64,000 nt of DNA from Candidatus Zixiibacteriota bacterium (GTDB lineage Bacteria; Zixibacteria; MSB-5A5; GN15; FEB-12). The stretch covers positions 1 to 64,000 of the forward strand of contig JAOUBJ010000001.1 of NCBI GenBank assembly GCA_029860345.1, in the 5' to 3' direction. The notes beneath the pieces are model-generated. The model saw nothing but the letters and a program-made list of their open reading frames with translations. It searched no databases and had not been told where the DNA came from. The position numbers were made by a program, and so were the translations under genes. This document shows positions 35,317 through 43,301 of this stretch, piece by piece. Positions within the stretch are counted from its first letter, which is position 1. Each line of letters starts with the position of its first letter.

Positions 35317-35450
35317 GCGTCATTGCGAACCCGCCGCAGGCGGGTGCGGCAATCTCGATTCGCTGCACACCTGTCATGCCGAGCGGAGTCGATGTATGAG
35401 ATTGCCGCGCGACCAACGGCACGAGTGCCTTTGGTCGCGCGCAATGACGC
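35317..35450 (+). repeat. Dispersed repeat, copy 2, with 11-bp terminal inverted repeats
   Basis: Ends are GCGTCATTGCG (35,317-35,327) and CGCAATGACGC (35,440-35,450), perfect inverted repeats. An inner pair GGCAATCTC/GAGATTGCC bounds the core at 35,348-35,406, which is the reverse complement of the core at 29,063-29,122. The structure resembles a small MITE-like or palindromic repeat. No coding capacity. Confidence 0.78.
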
Positions 35451-35646
35451 CGAAAGGTTTTTCGACCCTCAGATGCGTGTTCTGCATGGTATCATCTTTA
35501 AGGCAGTTTCTGCAATTAACATGCGTCAAACCATCCACTTTGCCGTATACAAGATTAAGTGAAGTCTCATTAACTGACTGCTCTGGAAGGCATTGACTTC
35601 TTGCCGGCGACGTGAGCCGGAGTCAGCAAATGGAGACTTATTACGC

Positions 35647-36438
35647 ATGCCCTCAAAAACCCCCAAAGAAAACCTGCCTGAGTTGTCTCGCCGAGAGCTT
35701 ATCAAAGCGGGTGGTGTGGCGATGGCCGCGATGGCCGCCGGTACCGCCGCCGAGCGAGCGCTGGCTGCAAGTGATGCCGTGCGCTCGGCCAAAGGTCGGC
35801 GCCTGGCCATGGTGATAGACCTGGACCGTTGCATTGGCTGCAAGTCTTGTGCGGTTGCCTGCAAATCCGAAAATGGCGTCCGATTGGGCGGCTTTCGGTC
35901 ATGGGTCTCAGAACGTGAAGACGGCCGGTACCCTCAGGTGACACGATATATGTTGCCGCGTCTGTGCAACCATTGTGAAGAACCGGCCTGTTTGAAAGTC
36001 TGTCCTGTGGGTGCGACGGTTAAGCGGCCCGACGGTCTGGTCAACATCGATAAATCCAGGTGCATCGGCTGCCGCTACTGTATGGTGGCTTGTCCCTACA
36101 ATGCCCGCTACTTCAATCCTCGACATGATTCTGACGGTGAACAACTATATCCGGCCCGCACCCACGGAACGGTCGACAAGTGTAACCTCTGCGCACATCG
36201 TGTGGACAACGGTGTCGTGCCCTCCTGTGTGAACACTTGTCCGGCCGGAGCGCGCCTGTTCGGCGATCTGAACGATGCCGACAGCGACGTTCATAAGAAG
36301 TATGAGAGTGAGCAACCGGAGCCGCTTCTGCCTGAGTTCGGCACCAGTCCGTCGGTCTTTTACAAAGGTGGGAAACCACACTTGTTCAAAGAGGATCAGA
36401 ACCGGCCGGAAGCCACTCTCGTGAGTGAAGGAGAATGA
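35647..36438 (+). CDS. Tat-exported four-cluster iron-sulfur subunit (PsrB/TtrB/SrdB type)
   Basis: A 263-residue protein from the ATG at 35,647; the longer frame from 35,593 places extra residues before the Tat motif. A twin-arginine signal SRRELIKAGG is near residues 13-22. Four ferredoxin-type cysteine clusters follow: CIGCKSCAVAC, CNHCEEPACLKVC, CIGCRYCMVAC and CNLCAHRVDN...CVNTC, each complete for [4Fe-4S]. It is expected to carry electrons between the NrfD-type quinol-oxidising subunit and the molybdenum catalytic subunit on the periplasmic side. It is the first gene of the B-C-A operon; the next ATG starts 4 nt after its stop. Confidence 0.92.
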   Translation: MPSKTPKENLPELSRRELIKAGGVAMAAMAAGTAAERALAASDAVRSAKGRRLAMVIDLDRCIGCKSCAVACKSENGVRLGGFRSWVSEREDGRYPQVTRYMLPRLCNHCEEPACLKVCPVGATVKRPDGLVNIDKSRCIGCRYCMVACPYNARYFNPRHDSDGEQLYPARTHGTVDKCNLCAHRVDNGVVPSCVNTCPAGARLFGDLNDADSDVHKKYESEQPEPLLPEFGTSPSVFYKGGKPHLFKEDQNRPEATLVSEGE

Positions 36439-36442
36439 CACC

Positions 36443-37951
36443 ATGAAGGCATTATCTTTGGAGACGCACATCAAACCGATTGTCGGCAAGTACAGAGGCA
36501 GCAACATAGTGAGCATTATGTTGACCGCCTGCGCGGCCTACTGGCTGTATCATTGTTGGCGCATCCTTTCGGAGGGACTCACTACGCTCGGCATCGATAC
36601 TTACAGCGCCACCTGGGGTGTTCTCGTGGCCAACACGGTGCATATTATCGGCATCAGCCATGTCGGGATTGCAATCTCGGCTGCGGTGCGGGTCCTGCAT
36701 CTGGATCGTTATCGCAATATCGCCCGGCTGGCGGAACTTGTCACGGTGATCGCACTCGTCATGGCCGTGGCCAACCTCTTGCTGCATGTCGGCCGACCTG
36801 ATCGATTCATCCTGAATGTCGTCCTTTACGGCAAGTGGCATTCCCCTATGGTTTGGTCGATGACCGTGTTCACGACCTACTTCCTGGCCAGTTCTGTTTA
36901 CTTGTACCTGTCCATGCGGCGAGACCTATGGTCGATGTCAAACATTACCGACAGGTTTGGGAAGCTCTACAGGTTTCTGACCTTCGGTTACACCGACAGC
37001 AGTGATCAACGAGCGCGCCACGAACGAACGCTTTTTTGGATGGCCCTAATCCTGATCCCGATCATGGTCTCGGTGCACTCGGTGTACGGCTTGCTGTTCG
37101 GCATGATCTCGGCGCAAGCCGGATGGTACAACCCGCTTCAGGCGCCCTACTTCGTTTTGGGGGCCATCGTCTCGGGCTTCTCGGCTATTATCGTTATTGC
37201 CGCCCTCCTGCGCAAAACTTTCGCCTGGCAGCAACTGCTTACCGATCAGTTGTTCAAAGCGTTCGGCGCCTTCCTGACTTTTGTAGTCTTCCTGTATCTC
37301 TACTTCATTTTGAGTGAACAACTGACCTCGCAGTACCTTCCAATGGAATCGGAGAGGGCGGTTTCAGATTCTTTGTTAACCGGTCGTTTTGCCGTATCGT
37401 TTTGGACAGCTACCAGCCTGGGGCTAATCCTGCCGTTTGTCTATTTGCTCGTTCAATCGGTGAAAAGGAACTATGTTCACATTGGCTTAACAGCAATGTC
37501 GGCAGTCCTGATAAACGTCGCTATGTGGGTCAAGCGCTATCTGATCGTCGTCCCGACCCAATACCAGGCGAATCTGCCCATGGCTCGGCCATCGTTCGAG
37601 TATACGCCTACCTACACCGAGTGGGTGGTGACGCTGGGCTCGTATGTTGTGGCCGCCCTCATCCTGGTTTTCCTTTTGAGATTGCTCCCATTGTTTGAGC
37701 TACCGGTCGTGACCGAGCAAGTCTCGGCAACACACCTTACAGATCGCCCCTCGGCCCGACGAGTGGTAATGGTCCTGTCGCTGATAAGCGGACTACTGAT
37801 GATAGCCTGGGGTGTTGCTACTCGCGAAGGCGATTTTGGACCGGTCAAGTGGCTCACGGGTATTGTCTTTCTGTTGGTGATTCCTATGGCCAACTGTTTG
37901 ATAGACATTACGCCAAGGGAGCCTGAGGGAAAATCAAAAGTACAGCACTAA
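36443..37951 (+). CDS. NrfD/PsrC-type membrane subunit
   Basis: A 502-residue polytopic protein with SD AAGGAG 9 nt before the ATG. Hydropathy suggests about ten transmembrane helices, including VVTLGSYVVAALILVFLLRL near the C-terminus. In this family the subunit binds menaquinol in the membrane and passes electrons to the FeS subunit, without heme. The region LLHVGRPDRF near residue 115 is the family's conserved loop. It follows the FeS gene by 4 nt and precedes the catalytic gene by 31 nt, so all three should be co-transcribed. Confidence 0.9.
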   Translation: MKALSLETHIKPIVGKYRGSNIVSIMLTACAAYWLYHCWRILSEGLTTLGIDTYSATWGVLVANTVHIIGISHVGIAISAAVRVLHLDRYRNIARLAELVTVIALVMAVANLLLHVGRPDRFILNVVLYGKWHSPMVWSMTVFTTYFLASSVYLYLSMRRDLWSMSNITDRFGKLYRFLTFGYTDSSDQRARHERTLFWMALILIPIMVSVHSVYGLLFGMISAQAGWYNPLQAPYFVLGAIVSGFSAIIVIAALLRKTFAWQQLLTDQLFKAFGAFLTFVVFLYLYFILSEQLTSQYLPMESERAVSDSLLTGRFAVSFWTATSLGLILPFVYLLVQSVKRNYVHIGLTAMSAVLINVAMWVKRYLIVVPTQYQANLPMARPSFEYTPTYTEWVVTLGSYVVAALILVFLLRLLPLFELPVVTEQVSATHLTDRPSARRVVMVLSLISGLLMIAWGVATREGDFGPVKWLTGIVFLLVIPMANCLIDITPREPEGKSKVQH

Positions 37952-37982
37952 ACACGACTTTGAAAAAACAGGTGGATATATA

Positions 37983-40289
37983 ATGAGTACTACAGATCGA
38001 AGAAAATTCCTAAAGCTGGCCGCGCTCGGTTCCAGCAGCCTGCTGGGGATGGACACTGTTTTCGGACAACCATCAAGCCTGGAGGGCAACCTTGAACTCG
38101 CCGGCGGCGGGAGAAGTTTTTCACTGGTGGAAAACGGTGAACGCAAAGCTGTCCCATCGGCCTGCTGGCAATGTGTCAACTCGTGCGCCAATGTCGGCTA
38201 TCTTGAAAATGGCAGGCTGGTAAAGATCGAAGGCAATCCGCTCTTCGCTACCAACCAGGGCAAGATATGCGCGCGCGGTCAAGCGGGCATCAATCAAGTT
38301 TACAATCCGGACCGACTGCTTCATCCCATGGTGCGGGTCGGCAAGCGTGGCGAAGGCAAATGGAAGAAGATATCCTGGGACGAAGCTCTCACTCTTTTGG
38401 TCGAGGGCGGAGAAATTGCCGGACGCCAGGTTAAGGGCTTGAGAACTTTGCGCGATGAAGGCACGCCTGAGAAATATCTCTTTCATTATGGCCGCATGGT
38501 CGGCAGCGACTGGCTGCTCAACATCTACTATTTCTGCCAGGCCTACGGCACGGACTCAATCGGCGATCACAACTCGATCTGTGTCAATGCGGGTAGTATC
38601 GCCGGCAGTCTCATGGGTCATACTTCACCGGCCGTTTCGATTAAGGAGTGCAGAACAATCCTTCTCTTTGGCTCCAGTATTTTCGATGCCGGTTTCGGCT
38701 TCATACCGCGGATAAGAAACTATACGGAAGCCCTGGCTCGCGGCGCCAAGATGTATGTTTTCGACACTCGCCTGTCCAACACGGCAGCCAAAGGGACCGA
38801 GTGGATTCCTATCAAGCCGGGCACCGATCAGGCGGTGGTGCTGGCCTTGTGTCATGAATTGATCCGGACCGGTCTGTACGACAAGGACTTCATCGAGAAA
38901 CACGCCAATATCTCACCGGCCGAATTGACCGCGGAGTTGGACCGGTACTCACCCGAATGGGCCGAGCAGATCAGCACTGTCCCGGCCGACAAGATCCGCT
39001 TGATCGCTCGTGAGTTCGGCTCCAACCAGCCCAACCATGTCACCAGTTCGCGCGGCGCCTTTATGCACCACAACGGTGTCCAGACCCAACGGGCCGTTTA
39101 TATGTTGCGGGCGCTTTCGGGTGTCCTGTCTCTTACCGGTACGCGCGGCTCACGACCTCGGTGGAACTATGCCTTTCCTTTTCCTCAGCCGGACCCACGA
39201 CCCAAGAGCATGGATTTGTTCCAGGGTCGAAAAGACAAATACGCCATCCCGGACTATGGTGTCTCACATCAGATACTTGACATGATCGAGAAAGGACCGG
39301 AACGACCGGATATCTACCTGGTTTATTGTCACAATCCGGTCTTCTCCAACGGTAACTGTAAAGAGAATGCGAAAACCTATCGCGACGAGGAGAAGATTCC
39401 GTTTTTAGTGGCCGTCGATGTGGTTCTGAGTGAAACATCGGAACTGGCCGACCTGGTGCTGCCCGACGCTACCTATCTGGAACGCTGGACCCTGCACGGC
39501 ACTACCTCACCCGATGATATTCCGGAATACTATATCCGCCAACCGATGCATGCGCCGCTGGGTGAGGCACGTAATTTCTGTGATGTCACTCTTGAGATAG
39601 CCGAACGTCTCGGTCTCAACCTGGGTTTCACCACAACAGAAGAATTCGTGCGCGAGACGATTAACAACACCGATGGCGTAAAGGAAGCGGGTGGATTTGA
39701 GTATATGAAAGCACACGGCATCTGGCATGACACCGAAGCAGCGGTAACTGCTACCGAGCCGGGTCATGTTACTATCAAGTCGGACCGGCTGGCCGGGCTT
39801 GGTTTTGATGCCATCCCAGCCTGGATGCCGATCCCCGCCCACGAGGAGATGAGCGATGATGATTTGATCCTGACTACTTTCAAAGTACCGGTGCAAACTC
39901 ATTCACGAACTCAAAACTGCAAGTGGTTGACAGAACTATTCCACAAAAACCCGGCCTGGATAAATCCAAAGACGGCCGCCAAAAGAGGTATCCGCGATGG
40001 CGACAGCATTCGAGTGAAATCTGCAATCGGCGAGATCGTCACCACGGCCAACGTAACTGAAGGAGTGCACCCGGGCGCAATTGCCATAGCCCACCACGCC
40101 GGGCACTGGGCGCATGGTGTATACGCCGGTGGCGGCAAGAGCAGTGTGCATAGGTCGGAAACGGACTGCGACAACAAGTGGTGGCAAGACAATGGTGAGC
40201 ATGTCAACCTCATAATACCCAGGGTGGGTGATCCCATCAGCGGCTCCATGTGCTGGATGGATACGGTGGTTCAGGTGGAGAAGACGTAG
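37983..40289 (+). CDS. Tat-exported molybdopterin oxidoreductase catalytic subunit (polysulfide/tetrathionate/selenate reductase-like)
   Basis: A 768-residue CISM-family enzyme. The Tat signal is DRRKFLKLAALGSSS (residues about 5-19). The N-terminal [4Fe-4S] motif is present: CWQCVNSC ... KICARGQAG. The Mo-bis-MGD domain follows, and DHNSICVNAGSIAGS contains a Cys in the region that supplies the molybdenum ligand in PsrA-type enzymes. Length (768) is like PsrA/PhsA and shorter than Salmonella TtrA (about 1,020). The gene order B-C-A is shared by ttrBCA and srdBCA. Substrate (polysulfide, thiosulfate, tetrathionate, arsenate or selenate) cannot be fixed from sequence alone. Expected reaction: quinol-driven reduction in the periplasm. 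Confidence 0.88.
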   Translation: MSTTDRRKFLKLAALGSSSLLGMDTVFGQPSSLEGNLELAGGGRSFSLVENGERKAVPSACWQCVNSCANVGYLENGRLVKIEGNPLFATNQGKICARGQAGINQVYNPDRLLHPMVRVGKRGEGKWKKISWDEALTLLVEGGEIAGRQVKGLRTLRDEGTPEKYLFHYGRMVGSDWLLNIYYFCQAYGTDSIGDHNSICVNAGSIAGSLMGHTSPAVSIKECRTILLFGSSIFDAGFGFIPRIRNYTEALARGAKMYVFDTRLSNTAAKGTEWIPIKPGTDQAVVLALCHELIRTGLYDKDFIEKHANISPAELTAELDRYSPEWAEQISTVPADKIRLIAREFGSNQPNHVTSSRGAFMHHNGVQTQRAVYMLRALSGVLSLTGTRGSRPRWNYAFPFPQPDPRPKSMDLFQGRKDKYAIPDYGVSHQILDMIEKGPERPDIYLVYCHNPVFSNGNCKENAKTYRDEEKIPFLVAVDVVLSETSELADLVLPDATYLERWTLHGTTSPDDIPEYYIRQPMHAPLGEARNFCDVTLEIAERLGLNLGFTTTEEFVRETINNTDGVKEAGGFEYMKAHGIWHDTEAAVTATEPGHVTIKSDRLAGLGFDAIPAWMPIPAHEEMSDDDLILTTFKVPVQTHSRTQNCKWLTELFHKNPAWINPKTAAKRGIRDGDSIRVKSAIGEIVTTANVTEGVHPGAIAIAHHAGHWAHGVYAGGGKSSVHRSETDCDNKWWQDNGEHVNLIIPRVGDPISGSMCWMDTVVQVEKT

Positions 40290-40370
40290 CAGGCAAGCCT
40301 GTTTTTTGCGCTTCGCGGCCATCCATCCGTGGTAGTGTCGGATCAAAGCCGAAGATGGACCCCCGCCTTC

Positions 40371-40503
40371 GCGGGGGTGACAGATAGGAAGCGGGGGTGG
40401 CAGAAAGGAAGCGGGGGTGACAGAAAGGAGGTGGGAGTGACAGAAAAGAGGCGGGAGTGACAGAAAGGAAGCTGGGGTGGCAGAAAGGAATCCGGGGTGA
40501 CAC
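40371..40503. repeat. 20-bp tandem repeat array
   Basis: Six full units and a diverged seventh of exactly 20 bp, consensus GCGGGGGTGACAGAAAGGAA, start at 40,371, 40,391, 40,411, 40,431, 40,451, 40,471 and 40,491. The array begins at the right arm of a CCCCCGC-CTTC-GCGGGGG hairpin (40,360-40,377). Because 20 is not a multiple of 3, the frames spanning it are not proteins. Confidence 0.85.
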
Positions 40504-40552
40504 ACAATGCTCCGGTAGGTGTGAGCTTGCAGGGCAGGTTTCACAACAGCTT

Positions 40553-40598
40553 GTAGGGCGGGTCCGTCTTCGCCTGCGCGCCGTGGCGTGAACCCGCC
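40553..40598 (+). repeat. 46-bp GC-rich repeat, copy 1 (left of gpx)
   Basis: Starts GTAGGGCGGGTCCGTCTTCG and ends CGTGAACCCGCC. It matches 41,467-41,512 in 43 of 46 positions, same orientation. The ends are inverted repeats (GGCGGGT/ACCCGCC), so it can fold as a hairpin. Confidence 0.85.
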
Positions 40599-40847
40599 AT
40601 TGGTAAGCAGCAGAACCAGAAACGGTTCATACCCCTACGACTTCCCACAGCAAGCTGTGGGGCACCCACGCCCCACAGACCTGCCGACAAAACCGGGTCC
40701 GGAGACGCCCCAATACTCACTCTCTACTATGGACAGCCGTCGTCGTCGGGGAACCGAATCCAGCTCCACATCGTTTCCACTGATAGTACCTGACAGATTA
40801 TGAAACGAGGTGCCCTGCTCAAGGACATCGGAAGGAGCGAAGAGATC

Positions 40848-41456
40848 ATGACTATACAAACCCTTGGTCTGGCCACAGTACTTATGTTATTGGTAGGATC
40901 AGCCTGCAGCAAGAAGTCCGACACCGGCGCCGAAGGCGAGAACACGGAGTCGGCAGACATGGAGGTTTCACAGAAGACGGCCGTGGATTACAGGTCCATC
41001 CCCTTTCAAACGATTACCGACAACACCACCAGTCTTGCCGACTTTGACGGCCAGGTAGTGTTGTTGGTCAACGTTGCCAGCAAGTGCGGCTACACGCCGC
41101 AGTATACCGACCTTGAGAAACTGTATCGCAGTTTCAAAGACAGCGGCTTTGTAGTGATAGGATTCCCGGCCAATAACTTCGGCGGACAGGAACCGGGTAC
41201 CAATGCCGAGATTATCGAGTTTTGCAAGAAAACCTACGACATCTCCTTTCCGATCATGGCCAAAGTGAGTGTGGCTGGCGACGATAAGCATCCGTTATTC
41301 GTTGAACTCACCGAGAATTCATCTGTGCAGGGTGAGATCAAGTGGAACTTCTCGAAGATGCTTTTGGATAGACAGGGTAATTTGATTTCGCGGTATGATT
41401 CCGGTGTGGAACCTTTGTCGGAAAAGCTTGTGGGCGAGATTCGGAAACTGTTGTAG
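40848..41456 (+). CDS. Glutathione-peroxidase-like lipoprotein (thioredoxin-type 2-Cys GPx)
   Basis: A 202-residue protein from the ATG at 40,848; the longer frame to 40,800 would bury the signal. Residues 1-19 are a lipoprotein signal ending VGSAC. The GPx fold has the peroxidatic Cys in NVASKCGYTP, the Gln in FPANNFGGQEPG, and the Trp-Asn in KWNFSK, giving the usual catalytic tetrad. A second Cys in EFCKKTYDISFPIMAKV corresponds to the resolving cysteine of thioredoxin-dependent homologues. It should reduce hydroperoxides in the periplasm or at the membrane surface. The gene is bracketed by two direct 46-bp repeats. Confidence 0.9.
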   Translation: MTIQTLGLATVLMLLVGSACSKKSDTGAEGENTESADMEVSQKTAVDYRSIPFQTITDNTTSLADFDGQVVLLVNVASKCGYTPQYTDLEKLYRSFKDSGFVVIGFPANNFGGQEPGTNAEIIEFCKKTYDISFPIMAKVSVAGDDKHPLFVELTENSSVQGEIKWNFSKMLLDRQGNLISRYDSGVEPLSEKLVGEIRKLL

Positions 41457-41466
41457 CAACAATCTC

Positions 41467-41512
41467 GTAGGGTGGGTCCGTCTTCGCCTGCGCGCCGCGG
41501 CGTGGACCCGCC
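41467..41512 (+). repeat. 46-bp GC-rich repeat, copy 2 (right of gpx)
   Basis: Starts GTAGGGTGGGTCCGTCTTCG and ends CGTGGACCCGCC, with perfect end arms GGTGGGTCC/GGACCCGCC allowing one G-T. It differs from copy 1 at three positions and lies 10 nt after the gpx stop codon. Confidence 0.85.
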
Positions 41513-41553
41513 GATCATGGCAGTGCTGCGGACAGACCCGCCCTCCCAAAAAA

Positions 41554-41577
41554 GGACCCCGACTCAAGCCGGGGTCC
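41554..41577 (-). terminator. Rho-independent terminator of the act-nar gene train
   Basis: GGACCCCG/CGGGGTCC (8-bp perfect stem, 8-nt loop), followed on the minus strand by a T run (41,553-41,548). It is 108 nt after the last narK stop. A second hairpin (41,625-41,650) lies between them. Confidence 0.82.
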
Positions 41578-41624
41578 ATCGAGTGTCAGGTAGCTGTCAG
41601 GCGAGTCGCCTGGCGGCACCCAAT

Positions 41625-41650
41625 GGCGGAACCACTAAGAGGGTTCCGCC
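41625..41650 (-). other. Hairpin in the narK 3' region
   Basis: GGCGGAACC/GGTTCCGCC (9-bp perfect, 8-nt loop), 35 nt after the narK stop. No T tract follows, so it probably protects the mRNA 3' end or is a dispersed palindrome. Confidence 0.5.
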
Positions 41651-41684
41651 CTGCTAAGGCACCACTTGCGCAGGGTCCATCAGA

Positions 41685-43301
41685 TCAGCATTTTATTTCT
41701 GCATTCTTCCGGGCATAGTACCACCAGTTGACAAGCAGACAACTCAGATAGTATCCGGCGAATCCGTACAGCGCATATTCAGGAGTTCCGGACTTGATCT
41801 GGGTGGCGAAAATCTTGGGAATCAGGAAGGCTCCATAGGCCGCGATTGCCGAGGTCCATCCCAGAACCGGCCCGGCTTGGTCCTTTGGGAAGATGATTGC
41901 AATCATGCGAAAGGTGGAACCGTTGCCGATACCGGTAGTGGCAAAGAGCACGATGAACAACAACAGAAACGGTATGAAGTACTGTTCCGGTGTCGGTGAA
42001 CTGTTGGCCAGACTGACCGTGTATCCGCAGGCTAATGCGGCGAAGATCATAATCAGTGTGTCCCAGTGGGTGACGCGCGCTCCACCCAGTTTGTCGGATA
42101 GCCATCCGCCGAGCGGGCGAATAGCAGCGCCCATGGCGGCGCCAAGGAAGGCGAATTTGAGAATGTCCGGCGCGTTGGGGTTGACAATAGCCTCGGCCAG
42201 TTGTTGGCCTTCAGGACCCACGCGAATGTATCCGAATACATCCTTCAACAGCTTGGGGAAGGCATTGGCGTAACCGATGAACGATCCGAAGGTCATAATA
42301 TAGAGCCAGGTCATCACCCAGTTGTGTTTATTATTGAAAATCGCAAACTGGCCGACCAGGTTGTCCTTGGTCTCCTTCGGAGTCAGATACCTCATGAGGA
42401 CAAGCGTACAGATCACCGCAATGACCAACACCACCAGAATCTTCAACAGAATCGGGAAACCGCCCCACGGCGTGATCAGACAGACGACCCCGATTGTACC
42501 GCCGGCATAGCCGAGTATCTCCAACCACAGGTACTTACCTACCGCAACCGGCGTGGAACCGCATTTGTGTTGGGGCAGGTTGTTCATGAAGAAGAAAGCG
42601 AGAATTGCGAAAACCGCCAGCACCGGCACCCAAACCAGCGCCGCGTTCTGAATCCAGATAGGGCTTTGGCGCAACAGATGAGACTCACCGCCAAAGACGC
42701 CTACCGTGATAATGAACGGAATCGTTACCTGCATTACAGCCACGCCAAGGTTGCCTATCCCGGCGTTGAGTCCGAGGGTCAAACCTTGCATCCGTTTCGG
42801 GAAGAAGAAACTGATATTGGACATAGACGAGGCAAACGCTCCGCCACCGATACCCGAAAGCGCGGCCAGAACAATAAAGGTCAGGAAGCTCGTACTTGGG
42901 TCCTTGAGAGCCAAGCCGGTACCCAGGGCGGGTAGAATCAACAACAGCGTGGTCATAAATTTGACGTTGCGGCCGCCACAGATCGCAATCATGAAAGAAT
43001 TAGGTATCCGTGTCGTCGCCCCGACGAGTCCTGCCACGGCCGGCAGCGTGTACAAAAGAGCTTTGTAGGCGTCACCGGTCAGCGGAACACCGTCATTGCC
43101 AAAACTGAAATTGAACAGGCTGGGATCGATGTCGTGCAGCCCCTGCATTAATCCGACAATGACACCCCAGTAAATCCAGACGGCAAAGCCCAACAAAAGA
43201 TTGGGAATCGATATCCACAGGTTTCGATTGGCAATGCTCTTGCCCGTGCTTTCCCAGAATGACTGGTCCTCTACATCCCAACGATTAAGCGTTGTAGCCA
43301 T
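41685..43301 (-). CDS. narK: NarK-type nitrate/nitrite transporter (second copy)
   Basis: A 538-residue major-facilitator protein with about twelve transmembrane helices. The nitrate signatures of the NNP family are visible: AGLVGATTRIPNSFMIAICGGR and GGGAFASSMSNISFFFP early, and GLNAGIGNLGVAVMQ, matching the family's glycine-rich motifs that flank the substrate arginines. It is longer than NarK1 and has cytoplasmic N-terminal residues (WDVEDQSFWESTGKSIANRN) typical of NarK2/NarT-type nitrate/nitrite antiporters. Its start overlaps the NarK1-DoxX gene by 17 nt. A nitrate-in/nitrite-out role is expected from its position behind narGHJI. Confidence 0.92.
   Translation of the reverse strand: MATTLNRWDVEDQSFWESTGKSIANRNLWISIPNLLLGFAVWIYWGVIVGLMQGLHDIDPSLFNFSFGNDGVPLTGDAYKALLYTLPAVAGLVGATTRIPNSFMIAICGGRNVKFMTTLLLILPALGTGLALKDPSTSFLTFIVLAALSGIGGGAFASSMSNISFFFPKRMQGLTLGLNAGIGNLGVAVMQVTIPFIITVGVFGGESHLLRQSPIWIQNAALVWVPVLAVFAILAFFFMNNLPQHKCGSTPVAVGKYLWLEILGYAGGTIGVVCLITPWGGFPILLKILVVLVIAVICTLVLMRYLTPKETKDNLVGQFAIFNNKHNWVMTWLYIMTFGSFIGYANAFPKLLKDVFGYIRVGPEGQQLAEAIVNPNAPDILKFAFLGAAMGAAIRPLGGWLSDKLGGARVTHWDTLIMIFAALACGYTVSLANSSPTPEQYFIPFLLLFIVLFATTGIGNGSTFRMIAIIFPKDQAGPVLGWTSAIAAYGAFLIPKIFATQIKSGTPEYALYGFAGYYLSCLLVNWWYYARKNAEIKC

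Noticed and set aside
40360-40503. CRISPR array
   Set aside because: The units are contiguous 20-bp repeats without spacers and no cas genes are present.
39936-40544. Minus-strand frames over the 20-bp tandem array (repetitive FLSVTPASFLSLPP-type peptide)
   Set aside because: The 20-bp period is not a multiple of three and the frames overlap the molybdoenzyme gene; they are translations of repeat DNA.
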